Under the pieces are notes generated by a model. That model was not told where the DNA came from. It ran no database searches and worked only from the letters and a program-made list of their open reading frames with translations. A stretch of 64,000 nucleotides of DNA from contig CAKRJH010000013.1 in assembly GCA_934351255.1 (NCBI GenBank), positions 10,552-74,551 on the forward strand. Reading direction: 5' to 3'. Numbering within the stretch: the first letter of the stretch is position 1; each line of letters begins with the position of its first letter. The DNA is from an uncultured Lachnospiraceae bacterium. Lineage in GTDB: Bacteria; Bacillota; Clostridia; Lachnospirales; Lachnospiraceae. This document shows, piece after piece, positions 15,357 to 24,170 of this stretch. A program made the position numbers and the translations under genes.

Positions 15357-16232
15357 TTACTGTCCGCGCTCCTCCATGATGAGTTTGATCTCGGCAGGAT
15401 TGATGCCGACCATTGCCTCACCAAGATCCTCGGACAGCTTCGCGATCAGCTCTGCATCCTCGTAGTTAGTAACGGCCTGTACAATGGCAGAAGCACGCTT
15501 TGCAGGGTTGCCGGACTTGAAGATACCGGATCCTACGAAGACACCCTCAGCACCGAGCTGCATCATCAGGGCTGCATCGGCAGGAGTAGCAACACCACCT
15601 GCTGCAAAGTTTACAACAGGGAGCTTGCCATTGTCATGGACAAACTGTACCAGATCATAAGGAACCTGAAGCTGCTTTGCTGCCTCAAACAGTTCGTCCT
15701 CACGCATGGATACGATCTTGCGGATCTCAGCGTTCATCTTGCGCATATGTCTTACTGCCTGTACGACATCACCGGTACCAGGCTCGCCCTTGGTACGGAT
15801 CATGGTTGCGCCCTCGTTGATACGGCGGAGTGCTTCGCCAAGATCTCTGGCACCGCAGACAAAAGGAACCTTGAAGTCCAGTTTGTTGATATGATAAACA
15901 TCATCGGCCGGAGAAAGCACCTCGGACTCGTCAATGTAGTCGATCTCGATCGCCTGGAGGATCTGAGCCTCTACAAAATGTCCGATACGGCATTTAGCCA
16001 TGACAGGAATGCTGACAGCCTCCTGGATGCCTTTGATCATCTTTGGATCGCTCATACGGGAAACGCCGCCTGCTGCACGGATATCTGCCGGGATTCTCTC
16101 CAGTGCCATAACAGCACATGCGCCGGCTTCCTCGGCGATCTTTGCCTGCTCCGGTGTGGTAACATCCATGATGACACCACCCTTGAGCATCTGTGCCAGT
16201 CCTCTGTTTAACTCTACCTGTTTCTGATCCAT
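15357..16232 (-). CDS. pdxS: Pyridoxal 5'-phosphate synthase lyase subunit
   Basis: PdxS condenses ribose 5-phosphate, glyceraldehyde 3-phosphate and ammonia to PLP. The 291-residue protein is a typical (beta/alpha)8 barrel: the opening R-G-L-A-Q-M-L-K-G-G-V-I-M-D-V, then V-M-A-K-C-R-I-G-H-F, T-K-G-E-P-G-T-G and the phosphate-binding G-S-G-I-F. It is the first gene of the pdxST unit and is divergent from the MocR-type regulator at 16360, the usual arrangement for PdxR control. Confidence 0.98.
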   Translation of the reverse strand: MDQKQVELNRGLAQMLKGGVIMDVTTPEQAKIAEEAGACAVMALERIPADIRAAGGVSRMSDPKMIKGIQEAVSIPVMAKCRIGHFVEAQILQAIEIDYIDESEVLSPADDVYHINKLDFKVPFVCGARDLGEALRRINEGATMIRTKGEPGTGDVVQAVRHMRKMNAEIRKIVSMREDELFEAAKQLQVPYDLVQFVHDNGKLPVVNFAAGGVATPADAALMMQLGAEGVFVGSGIFKSGNPAKRASAIVQAVTNYEDAELIAKLSEDLGEAMVGINPAEIKLIMEERGQ

Positions 16233-16252
16233 AATATCAGTTTCCTCCTTTT

Positions 16253-16293
16253 ATATGGTTGTTATTGAAATTATTCTGCGACCATCATATAAT
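16253..16293 (+). promoter_or_regulatory. pdxR promoter and divergent pdxS-pdxR control region
   Basis: A consensus-like promoter for pdxR is present: TTGAAA (16265-16270), a 17-base spacer and TATAAT (16288-16293). An imperfect inverted repeat, ATATGGT (16253-16259) and ACCATCATAT (16281-16290), brackets it and overlaps the -10. It is a reasonable binding site for PdxR, and the minus-strand pdxS promoter must lie in the same 127 bases. Confidence 0.6.
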
Positions 16294-16359
16294 GAAAACT
16301 GGATATAAGAAAATAATCAAATCTAACATAAAGTAAAATACCAGAGAGGAGATGATTCT

Positions 16360-17781
16360 ATGCTGACCTACAATTTTGAAGAGAACACCGGCCCACTCTA
16401 TGAATTCGTGTATAACTGCTTAAAACAGGACATTATTTCAGGTGTGCTGGCTCCGGGAGAGAAACTTCCCTCCAAGAGATCCTTTGCCCAAAACAATGGC
16501 GTTAGTACCATTACGATTCAAAACGCATATGACCAGTTGGTCAGTGAGGGATATATCTATACCATTGAGAAGAAGGGCTATTACGTGGCAAAACTCAGTC
16601 CGATCATCGCCCCGCCCAGACAGAGCAGTGTGCACTACGACATCCACATTCCTGGCCGCAGGAGCTATCCTTATGATTTTTCGGGCAATCAGATGAACCC
16701 GGCCAATTTCCCGTTTTCCATCTGGGCCAGACTGTCCAGGGAGGTGATCTCCGGGCGGCGCGATGACCTGATGGAGATTTCCCAGTCGGCCGGGGTGTAT
16801 GAACTGCGCAAGGCGATCGCAGATCACCTGAAGTCGTTCCGGGGGATGCTGGTCGATCCGGATCAGATCGTGGTGGGTGCAGGTACAGAGTATCTCTACG
16901 GCATTCTGGTACAGCTTCTGGGGCATGACCACACCTATGCCATCGAGAATCCGGGGTACAAAAAGCTGATCCCGATCTATCACCAGTACGGTGTGAAGCC
17001 GGTGTTTGCGGACATTGACGAGCAGGGGCTTTCTGTCGATGGACTGGCCAGTTCCGGTGCGCAGATCGCACACATCTGTCCGAATCATCATTTTCCGACC
17101 GGGATCACGATGCCTGCAAGCCGGCGCTATGAGATCCTCGCCTGGGCCAATGAGCAGGCGGGACGCTACATTATCGAGGACGACTATGACAGTGAGTTCC
17201 GCTACACCGGCAAACCGATCCCGACACTGTTCAGCATAGACATGTGCGAAAAGGTCATCTACATGAATACGTTTTCCAAGTCATTGACGCCGACGATCCG
17301 TGTCAGCTACATGGTACTTCCGGCACACCTGGCCAATAAAATGTATGAGAAATTGTCGTTTCTGTCCTGTACGGTATCCAACTTCGAGCAGTACACGCTG
17401 GCAGAGTTTATGAATCAGGGATATTTTGAGAAGCATATCAACCGCATGCGTCTGTTTTATCACAGACAGCACAACCGCGTGAAGGAGATGCTGGAGACGA
17501 GCCGGCTTGGCTCACGCTGCGAGATTATTGACAATGATTCGGGGCTGCATTTTATCGTGAAGATCCACACGGGATTGCCCGATGAGGTTCTGGCTGGAAA
17601 ACTGGAGCAGCGTGGCGTATATATGCGGGCTGTGTCGGAGTATTATCTGACTCCGGCCAAAGATGAGGGACACCGCTTTATTCTGAATTATTCCAATGTG
17701 GATCTGGACCGGTTTGCGGAGGCGATGGAGAGGATCTATGACTGTCTGCAGGAGGATGCTGAAAAAACAGTTTCACAATGA
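16360..17781 (+). CDS. pdxR: MocR/GntR-family regulator with aminotransferase domain, PdxR type
   Basis: A 473-residue transcription factor made of an N-terminal GntR winged helix (about 1-80: L-P-S-K-R-S-F-A-Q and T-I-T-I-Q-N-A-Y-D-Q-L) and a fold-type I aminotransferase-like domain (about 115-460). The PLP lysine is probably in N-T-F-S-K-S-L-T-P (about 310). PdxR proteins sense PLP and control pdxST, and the divergent position next to pdxS supports this. ATG 16360 follows GAGGAGATG with good spacing. It may also repress itself. Confidence 0.88.
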   Translation: MLTYNFEENTGPLYEFVYNCLKQDIISGVLAPGEKLPSKRSFAQNNGVSTITIQNAYDQLVSEGYIYTIEKKGYYVAKLSPIIAPPRQSSVHYDIHIPGRRSYPYDFSGNQMNPANFPFSIWARLSREVISGRRDDLMEISQSAGVYELRKAIADHLKSFRGMLVDPDQIVVGAGTEYLYGILVQLLGHDHTYAIENPGYKKLIPIYHQYGVKPVFADIDEQGLSVDGLASSGAQIAHICPNHHFPTGITMPASRRYEILAWANEQAGRYIIEDDYDSEFRYTGKPIPTLFSIDMCEKVIYMNTFSKSLTPTIRVSYMVLPAHLANKMYEKLSFLSCTVSNFEQYTLAEFMNQGYFEKHINRMRLFYHRQHNRVKEMLETSRLGSRCEIIDNDSGLHFIVKIHTGLPDEVLAGKLEQRGVYMRAVSEYYLTPAKDEGHRFILNYSNVDLDRFAEAMERIYDCLQEDAEKTVSQ

Positions 17782-17943
17782 ATCAGAGTGTGATATTCTT
17801 TTGATATGCTTGCAGGATTGCGAAAATTGCATTGCAATGGAGCAATCCGTTGCATCATATTTGAATTAGGCTGCATCATATTTGAATTAGGCTGCATCCT
17901 ATAGAAATTAGCAGGACAAATTACTCAGAAATGGAGAAAGAAC
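17782..17943 (+). promoter_or_regulatory. xpt leader region with hairpin and 21-bp repeats
   Basis: The region upstream of xpt lacks the conserved core of a purine riboswitch. It holds a hairpin (GGATTGC with GCAATCC, about 17814-17848) and directly after it three tandem 21-base units. No clear -35/-10 pair could be fixed. Confidence 0.45.
17851..17912 (+). repeat. Tandem repeat, three 21-base units
   Basis: Units start at 17851, 17872 and 17893. The first two are identical (TGCATCATATTTG then AATTAGGC) and the third has diverged. A 21-base period is two helical turns, so the units would face the same side of DNA and could be regulator sites. Confidence 0.7.
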
Positions 17944-18540
17944 ATGAATTTTTTAGAGGAACGCATTGAAAAAGACGGTATTGTCAAGGAGGGAAATGTA
18001 TTAAAGGTGGACAGTTTTCTGAATCATCAGATGGACATCGCGCTGTTTGATCGGATGGGGGAGGAGTTCAAGCGCCGCTTTGCGGGCAAGCCCATCAATA
18101 AGATCCTGACGATCGAGGCATCCGGCATCGGCATTGCCTGTGTGGTAGCCAGACATTTTGGGGTGCCGGTGGTATTCGCCAAAAAATCCAAGAGTATTAA
18201 TATTGAGGGAGACATGTATATTGCGGAGGTGGAGTCCTTTACCCACAAGTGTAAGAATCAGGTTATCGTCTCCCGGAAATTCCTGTCCGAGGAGGATCAT
18301 GTGCTGATCATCGATGACTTCCTGGCCAACGGATGTGCGCTGCAGGGACTGATCTCCATTGTCAATGAGGCTGGCGGTACGGTAGAGGGCATCGGCATTG
18401 CCGTAGAAAAAGGCTTCCAGGTGGGCGGCCAGATCATCCGGAACCTGGGGTACCAGCTCGAGTCTCTGGCAATCGTGGATTCGATGGATCCGGTGACCGG
18501 CAAGGTGAATTTCCGGGAACAGACAGCACAGAATCAGTAG
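17944..18540 (+). CDS. xpt: Xanthine phosphoribosyltransferase
   Basis: Xpt converts xanthine and PRPP to XMP in purine salvage. The 198-residue length is typical. The PRPP-binding loop is seen as H-V-L-I-I-D-D-F-L-A-N-G (about 120-131), and T-I-E-A-S-G-I-G (about 56-63) fits the Gram-positive Xpt family. ATG 17944 follows GGAGAAAG. The gene is followed after 24 bases by a purine permease, a usual pair for xanthine uptake and use. Confidence 0.95.
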   Translation: MNFLEERIEKDGIVKEGNVLKVDSFLNHQMDIALFDRMGEEFKRRFAGKPINKILTIEASGIGIACVVARHFGVPVVFAKKSKSINIEGDMYIAEVESFTHKCKNQVIVSRKFLSEEDHVLIIDDFLANGCALQGLISIVNEAGGTVEGIGIAVEKGFQVGGQIIRNLGYQLESLAIVDSMDPVTGKVNFREQTAQNQ

Positions 18541-18564
18541 GAGAGAAAGGATTATCATACTATT

Positions 18565-19908
18565 ATGAAGAGCGAGAATACAAAAGCGTCCCGGGTGGAT
18601 GCAATCTACACCCTGGACGGAAAGATCAATTTACTCAAGGCATTTCCGTTTGGACTGCAGCATATTCTGGCCATGTTTGTGGCCAATATCACACCGATCA
18701 TTATTGTGGCGGCGGCCTGCGGCCTTGGCACCAAAGACACCGCGATGATCATACAGAGTGCGATGATCATTGCCGGGATCGGAACCTTTATCCAGTTGTT
18801 TCCGGTCTGGAAGATCGGATCGAGACTGCCCATTGTCATGGGAATCAGTTTTACCTTTGTTTCCCTGGCCTGCACGATCGGGGGCAAGTACGGTTACAAT
18901 GCCATTATCGGCGCCGTGCTGGTGGGTGGTATTGTAGAGGGTATCCTGGGACTGCTGGCCAAATACTGGATCAGGATCGTATCGCCGATCGTGGCAGCTA
19001 CCGTGGTGACGGCCATCGGTTTTTCTCTGTTGTCGGTGGGAGCGGCATCCTTTGGCGGCGGGACAGGAGCCGGAGATTTTGGATCTGCGAAGAACTGGAT
19101 CCTGGGTTCTGTGACCCTGCTTAGCTGTATTTTGTTTAATATCCTTGCCAAAGGATTTCTCAAACAGCTCTCTGTGCTGTTTGGTCTGGTGGTCGGCTAT
19201 ATTCTGGCATTGTGCATGGGCATGGTGGATTTCTCGGCACTGCACGGAGTCTCCTTCATTGCCCTGCCACATCTGATGCCATTTAAGCCGGAGTTTAATG
19301 CCAATGCGATCGTGGCCTTTATACTGATCTTCCTGGTGTCTGCCACGGAGACGATCGGAGATACCTCGGCGCTGGCGGCATCCGGACTGGGGCGGGATGT
19401 GACCCAGAAGGAGACGGCGGGATCTATCGCCTGTGATGGTTTTGTCAGTGCACTTTCTTCTGTCTTTGGATGTATGCCGATCACTTCGTTCAGCCAGAAT
19501 GTCGGGCTGGTGGCTATGACCAAGGTAGTCAACCGTTATGCGATCGCTACAGGAGCATTTATCATGGTCCTGGCCGGTTTCTTCCCGGCTGTCGGAAGTC
19601 TGCTTGCGACACTGCCGAGTGCGGTTCTGGGTGGATGCACGATCATGATGTTTGGTACGATCGTGGTCAGCGGTGTCCAGATGATCGGAAAATGCGGCTA
19701 TTCCCAGAGAAATATCACAATCGCGGCATTGTCGCTTTCCGTGGGACTGGGATTTACCCAGTGTCCGGAATTGTTTGAGATCTTCCCGGATCTGATCCGT
19801 TCCGTATTTGCAGAGAATTGTGTGGCGCTGGTCTTTGTTACCGCGATTGTCCTGAATCTCATTCTGCCAAAGAATATGGAGTCAGGACCGGTTCAGACGG
19901 AGGACTGA
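18565..19908 (+). CDS. pbuX: Xanthine/purine permease (NCS2 family)
   Basis: A 447-residue membrane protein with about 12-14 hydrophobic segments. It carries NCS2 signatures such as the N-terminal L-Q-H-I-L-A-M-F, S-A-T-E-T-I-G-D-T (about 259-267) and F-S-Q-N-V-G-L (about 309-315). It imports a nucleobase with a cation. Being downstream of xpt, xanthine is the likely substrate, but uric acid or another purine cannot be excluded. Its stop is only 4 bases before larE. Confidence 0.9.
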   Translation: MKSENTKASRVDAIYTLDGKINLLKAFPFGLQHILAMFVANITPIIIVAAACGLGTKDTAMIIQSAMIIAGIGTFIQLFPVWKIGSRLPIVMGISFTFVSLACTIGGKYGYNAIIGAVLVGGIVEGILGLLAKYWIRIVSPIVAATVVTAIGFSLLSVGAASFGGGTGAGDFGSAKNWILGSVTLLSCILFNILAKGFLKQLSVLFGLVVGYILALCMGMVDFSALHGVSFIALPHLMPFKPEFNANAIVAFILIFLVSATETIGDTSALAASGLGRDVTQKETAGSIACDGFVSALSSVFGCMPITSFSQNVGLVAMTKVVNRYAIATGAFIMVLAGFFPAVGSLLATLPSAVLGGCTIMMFGTIVVSGVQMIGKCGYSQRNITIAALSLSVGLGFTQCPELFEIFPDLIRSVFAENCVALVFVTAIVLNLILPKNMESGPVQTED

Positions 19909-19912
19909 GTGA

Positions 19913-20830
19913 ATGACAGTGGACAAGACTTGGGCAGAAGAACAGACATTGGAGCAAAAACAGACTTCGGGGAATGCACAGACATTGACGCAGCCACAGG
20001 ACGCAGCAGATGATCAGGCGTTGATGGACAAATATGAACGCCTGAAAGATTATCTGAGAGGGCTTGGAAGTGTGGTGGTCGCATTTTCGGCGGGCGTGGA
20101 TTCCACGTTCCTTCTGTATGCAGCTCACGAGGCGGTGCCGGAGCATGTGATGGCAGTGACGGCCTGCTGCGACTGGGTTCCCGGACGGGAACAAAGGGAG
20201 GCTGAGTTATGCTGCGAGCGGTGGGGAGTCCGTCATGAAGAAGTATCCTTTGTGCAGGAACAGATCCCGGAGTTTGGCTCAAACCCGCCCAACCGGTGCT
20301 ATTATTGCAAGAAAGCATTGTTCTCCGCGTTTCGTGAACTGGCGGACAGCCAGGGATTCCGGTGTGTGGCGGAGGGGACGAATCTCGACGACGAGGGAGA
20401 TTTCCGCCCCGGTATGCAGGCTGTCAGGGAACTGGGGATCGTCAGCCCGCTTAAGGAGACAGGGTTTACCAAGCGAGAGATCCGGAGTCTGTCCGGAAGA
20501 TTCGGGCTTCCGACCTGGAACAAGCCTTCCTTTGCCTGCCTGGCCAGCCGCGTGCCTTATGGAGAAGAGATCACACCACAGAAGTTGTCCATGGTAGAAA
20601 GGGGAGAGGCATTGCTTCTGAAACTGGGATTTACCCAGTTCCGCGTCAGGATCCATGGCACGATGGCGCGCATAGAACTTCTGCCGGAGGAGTTTGACCG
20701 GTTTATGCAGAACACAGTGAGAACACAGGTTTATGAACGATTCCTTGACTTCGGATTTTCCTATGTCTCCCTCGATATCCGGGGATATCGCATGGGAAGT
20801 CTCAATGAAACGCTCAGGGAGCCCAGGTAA
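19913..20830 (+). CDS. larE: Sulfur-transferring enzyme of nickel-pincer cofactor synthesis
   Basis: LarE adds sulfur to the pyridinium dicarboxylate mononucleotide made by LarB. The 305-residue protein has a PP-loop ATPase motif S-A-G-V-D-S (59-64) and three cysteines in the family positions: R-C-Y-Y-C-K (129 and 132) and F-A-C-L-A-S-R (209). Forms with three cysteines are thought to bind a [4Fe-4S] cluster and use it catalytically, unlike the single-Cys sacrificial type; here this is inference. An extra N-terminal stretch of about 35 polar residues is present. It is cut off from larBC (33.7 kb) and joined to purine salvage genes, which is odd. Confidence 0.9.
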   Translation: MTVDKTWAEEQTLEQKQTSGNAQTLTQPQDAADDQALMDKYERLKDYLRGLGSVVVAFSAGVDSTFLLYAAHEAVPEHVMAVTACCDWVPGREQREAELCCERWGVRHEEVSFVQEQIPEFGSNPPNRCYYCKKALFSAFRELADSQGFRCVAEGTNLDDEGDFRPGMQAVRELGIVSPLKETGFTKREIRSLSGRFGLPTWNKPSFACLASRVPYGEEITPQKLSMVERGEALLLKLGFTQFRVRIHGTMARIELLPEEFDRFMQNTVRTQVYERFLDFGFSYVSLDIRGYRMGSLNETLREPR

Positions 20831-20885
20831 CGATACATAGTACTAACATGGAGCAGGAATACAATGCTCCGGAATGGAGGAAATG

Positions 20886-22043
20886 ATGGCAGTAACGATT
20901 TCAGATAAGATCCGTTATATCGGAGTAGACGACACAGATCTGGATTTATTTGAGGGACAGTATGTGGTCCCGAATGGAGTATCCTACAATTCCTATGTGA
21001 TCCTGGATGACAAGATCGCAGTCATGGATACGGTGGACGCGCGTAAGAGCGAGGAGTGGCTGGCCAACCTGGAGGCTGTGCTGGACGGACGCACGCCGGA
21101 TTATCTGGTAGTGTCCCATATGGAACCGGATCACGCCGCCAACATTGAACGGCTGGCAACGAAGTATCCGCAGATGCAGATCGTGGGCAATGTCAAGACA
21201 TTTCAGATGATGGGGCAGTTTTTTACCTTTGACGTGGAGGGCCGCAAGGTCGTGGTCAAGGAGGGCGACACGCTTTCTCTGGGAAGTCATGAACTGACCT
21301 TTGTGATGGCTCCGATGGTGCACTGGCCGGAGGTGATGGTGGAGTATGAATCCAGCGAGAAGATCCTGTTCTCTGCCGATGGGTTCGGCAAGTTTGGTGC
21401 ACTCTGTGCGCAGGAAGACTGGGCCTGCGAGGCCAGAAGATATTATTTCAATATCGTGGGCAAATACGGAGCACAGGTGCAGATGCTCCTCAAGAAGGCG
21501 GCAGCACTTGATATTCGGACGATCTGTCCGTTACATGGGCCGATCCTGTCCGAAAATCTGGACTATTATCTGAATCTGTATGATACCTGGAGCAGCTATC
21601 GCCCTGAGGATGAGGGCGTGTTTGTAGCCTGCGCATCGATCCATGGCAATACGCTGGCAGCAGCGCACAAACTGGTGGAGAAACTGCAGAGCCGGGGCAT
21701 AAAGACTTCATTTGCTGATCTGACCCGGGATGATATGGCCGAGGCGGTGGAAGATGCGTTCCGCTATGACCGCATGGTGGTCTGCGCCAGCACCTATGAC
21801 GGCGGAGTATTTCTTCCGGCGGAAGATTTCATCCATCATCTGAAGGCCAAGAATTATCAGAAGCGTACGATCGGTCTGGTGGAAAACGGAACCTGGGCTC
21901 CGCTGGCTGCCAAAAAGATGCGTGAGGAATTTGAGCAGATGAAGGAGATGCGGATCCTGGACAGCGTTGTGACGATCCGTTCGGTGCTTCGTCCGGATTC
22001 TGAGGCACAGATGGATCAGCTTGTGGAGGAGTTACAGAAATGA
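20886..22043 (+). CDS. fprA: Flavodiiron protein (FprA-type O2/NO reductase)
   Basis: It reduces oxygen to water (or NO to N2O) and protects anaerobes. The 385-residue product has a metallo-beta-lactamase-like domain with diiron ligands H-M-E-P-D-H (His78, Glu80, Asp82, His83), His146, Asp165 and His217. A flavodoxin domain follows from about 245 (S-I-H-G-N-T). There is no rubredoxin domain, so a separate donor is needed. ATG 20886 is preferred because GGAGG sits 5 bases upstream; ATGs at 20874 and 20883 are too close to it. The stop overlaps thiE by 4 bases. Confidence 0.93.
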   Translation: MAVTISDKIRYIGVDDTDLDLFEGQYVVPNGVSYNSYVILDDKIAVMDTVDARKSEEWLANLEAVLDGRTPDYLVVSHMEPDHAANIERLATKYPQMQIVGNVKTFQMMGQFFTFDVEGRKVVVKEGDTLSLGSHELTFVMAPMVHWPEVMVEYESSEKILFSADGFGKFGALCAQEDWACEARRYYFNIVGKYGAQVQMLLKKAAALDIRTICPLHGPILSENLDYYLNLYDTWSSYRPEDEGVFVACASIHGNTLAAAHKLVEKLQSRGIKTSFADLTRDDMAEAVEDAFRYDRMVVCASTYDGGVFLPAEDFIHHLKAKNYQKRTIGLVENGTWAPLAAKKMREEFEQMKEMRILDSVVTIRSVLRPDSEAQMDQLVEELQK

Positions 22044-22687
22044 CAGGAGAGGACCTGAAAAAAAAGTTATTGCTGTATGCGGTGACAGACCGGTACTGGC
22101 TGAACGGAAGAAGCCTGGAGCAGGTCGTAAGGGAGAGCCTGGACGGCGGAGTGACGTTTGTCCAGCTCCGCGAGAAACAGCTTGACCATGCGGAGTTTTT
22201 ACAGGAGGCATATCGGATCCAGGCTCTGTGCAGGGATTATCAGGTGCCGTTTGTGATCAATGATGATGTGGATCTGGCGCTCGAAGTGGACGCGGACGGG
22301 GTCCATGTGGGACAGGATGACATGGAAGCCGGCCGCGTGCGTGAAAAACTCGGTCCGGATAAGATCATCGGAGTGTCAGCACACTCTGTGCAGGAGGCGC
22401 TGCTGGCGCAGAAGCATGGCGCGGACTATCTGGGCGTGGGTGCATTGTTTAACACCAGTTCCAAAGAGGATGCGGATCATGTGAGCTTTGAGACCTTGCG
22501 TGAGATCTGCCGGGCGGTGACGATCCCGGTTATTGCCATCGGAGGGATCACACAGGACAATGTAAAAGAACTTGCGGAAAGTGGTATTTGCGGAGTGGCA
22601 GTGATCAGTGCAGTTTACGGGCAGGATGACATTGAACAGGCAGCAGAACAGTTAAAAGAGGCTGTGAGTGAGACTGTCTGCAGATAA
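22040..22687 (+). CDS. thiE: Thiamine-phosphate synthase
   Basis: ThiE joins HMP-pyrophosphate and thiazole phosphate to give thiamine phosphate. The 215-residue TIM barrel shows V-Q-L-R-E-K, I-N-D-D-V-D-L-A, D-G-V-H-V-G-Q-D-D and a C-terminal I-A-I-G-G-I. It starts inside the fprA stop (ATGA), so it is translationally coupled to it. No other thiamine gene and no recognisable TPP riboswitch are near. It is followed by a terminator. Confidence 0.95.
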   Translation: MTGEDLKKKLLLYAVTDRYWLNGRSLEQVVRESLDGGVTFVQLREKQLDHAEFLQEAYRIQALCRDYQVPFVINDDVDLALEVDADGVHVGQDDMEAGRVREKLGPDKIIGVSAHSVQEALLAQKHGADYLGVGALFNTSSKEDADHVSFETLREICRAVTIPVIAIGGITQDNVKELAESGICGVAVISAVYGQDDIEQAAEQLKEAVSETVCR

Positions 22688-22690
22688 TCG

Positions 22691-22722
22691 AAAAATATCT
22701 GTCTGCGGGCAGATATTTTTTC
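22691..22722 (+). terminator. Terminator after thiE
   Basis: AAATATCTG pairs with CAGATATTT around a TCTGCGGG loop, followed by T residues. Confidence 0.8.
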
Positions 22723-22836
22723 TTCCTTTTTTCTGGCAGATATAGTAAAATAATACTAGATATTTTTTTCGTGAAATTCAGGAAGGGTTTCGCATCTGTC
22801 CGTACAGACGGATCCCTTGGAAATGGATGGAATGCT

Positions 22837-24069
22837 ATGATAGATAAGATAAAAAGAGCGGTTTTTGTGGATTACACGGGGATGGATGACACCGAGAAAA
22901 AGGCGATTTATGATGTCTATCTTCTGGAGAGTGTCCACCGTCTGGGCTGGGTGGCCGGTATTATTTTCGTTGCCGAGTTAATTCTGATGATATTGGATAT
23001 CCGTAATGGCACATTTCGGGGGCCGGCAGCCAATGAACTGAATCTGGTGGCAGAACTTGTGGTGATCGTATCCTCTCTGCTGATGCTGATCGCGGATGTG
23101 ATCCTGGAGACAAAGGACATCCGTAATACCCAGCTCAACAGTCTGCTGATCATCAGCTATAAGATGATGATCTTTTTTGGAGTGTGTCTGTTTATCTTTA
23201 CCGATACACATATCCATTTACGGACGATGGGAACTTATCTGGTGTTTATGTTTATCTTCCAGATCATCCCGTTTTACCGGATGTACAAGAACTTTTTGAT
23301 CTACCTGGCATTTGCGTCGATGGTGGCTGTCACCTATGTGATCAGTGTGCCGAAGGTCTATGAAAATACATTGTTCAGTGCGATGTTAATATATGTGGCC
23401 TTCTTCCTGTCGACCGAATGTCTGCGGATCTTTTTTACCAAGAAGCTGGTCAATAACATGAAGAGCCAGATCCTGGCGTCCAGTTTTGAAAATCTGGCGA
23501 CACAGACGATCACGGCGCTGGTTACCGCAGTCGAGGCTAAGGATCAGTATACCCGTGGTCATTCCCAGCGAGTAGCGATCTATGCCAGGGAGATTGCCAA
23601 GAGATACGGATTTGATGAGGACAAGCAGGGCGAGGTGTATTACATCGGACTGCTTCACGATATTGGAAAGATCGGCATACCGGATTACATCATCAACAAA
23701 GACGGTCATTTGACCGACGAAGAATATGAGATGATCAAGAAACATCCGGAGGTCGGTTACGATATTCTGAAAGATATCACAGAGTTGGAGGGACTGGCAC
23801 AGGGCGCCAAATGGCATCATGAGAGATATGATGGCAGTGGTTATCCGGACGGGCTGATAGGTGACAATATCCCGCTGATCGCTCAGATCGTGTCGGTGGC
23901 GGACGCCTACGATGCAATGACCTCCAAGAGAAGTTATCGTGACGTTTTGCCACAGTCTGTGGTGAGGGCAGAGTTTGAGAAGAGCAAAGGAAAACAGTTC
24001 CGCGGGGATCTGGCGCAGATCATGATCGACATGATCGACGAGGACGTGGACTACAAATTACACGAATAA
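22837..24069 (+). CDS. Membrane HD-GYP cyclic di-GMP phosphodiesterase
   Basis: The start is taken at ATG 22837 (410 residues), where GGATGGAA lies just upstream; the frame is open back to a GTG at 22771 without a ribosome site. The N-terminal half (about 25-200) has about six transmembrane helices. The C-terminal half is an HD-GYP domain with L-L-H-D-I-G-K (about 271-277) and H-H-E-R-Y-D-G-S-G-Y-P (about 326-336), the full motif for degrading c-di-GMP to pGpG or GMP. The metal ligands look complete, so it is probably active. The membrane part may sense an unknown signal. With the PilZ gene at position 1, it shows that this organism uses c-di-GMP. Confidence 0.9.
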   Translation: MIDKIKRAVFVDYTGMDDTEKKAIYDVYLLESVHRLGWVAGIIFVAELILMILDIRNGTFRGPAANELNLVAELVVIVSSLLMLIADVILETKDIRNTQLNSLLIISYKMMIFFGVCLFIFTDTHIHLRTMGTYLVFMFIFQIIPFYRMYKNFLIYLAFASMVAVTYVISVPKVYENTLFSAMLIYVAFFLSTECLRIFFTKKLVNNMKSQILASSFENLATQTITALVTAVEAKDQYTRGHSQRVAIYAREIAKRYGFDEDKQGEVYYIGLLHDIGKIGIPDYIINKDGHLTDEEYEMIKKHPEVGYDILKDITELEGLAQGAKWHHERYDGSGYPDGLIGDNIPLIAQIVSVADAYDAMTSKRSYRDVLPQSVVRAEFEKSKGKQFRGDLAQIMIDMIDEDVDYKLHE

Positions 24070-24075
24070 TGATGA

Positions 24076-24105
24076 CACCAGCCGGGAACTTGCGGCTGGT
24101 GTTTT
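24076..24105 (+). terminator. Terminator after the HD-GYP gene
   Basis: A nine-pair stem (24076-24084 with 24093-24101) followed by TTTT. Confidence 0.8.
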
Positions 24106-24170
24106 ACTGTGTAGATAAATAATACACATGTATCTCGCAATCATTGTAGAGGAGGGAAAGGCAGGGGATT

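Noticed and set aside
17851..17912. CRISPR array
   Set aside because: The repeats are directly adjacent, have no spacers and number only three.
17782..17943. Purine riboswitch upstream of xpt
   Set aside because: The conserved three-way junction bases are not present.
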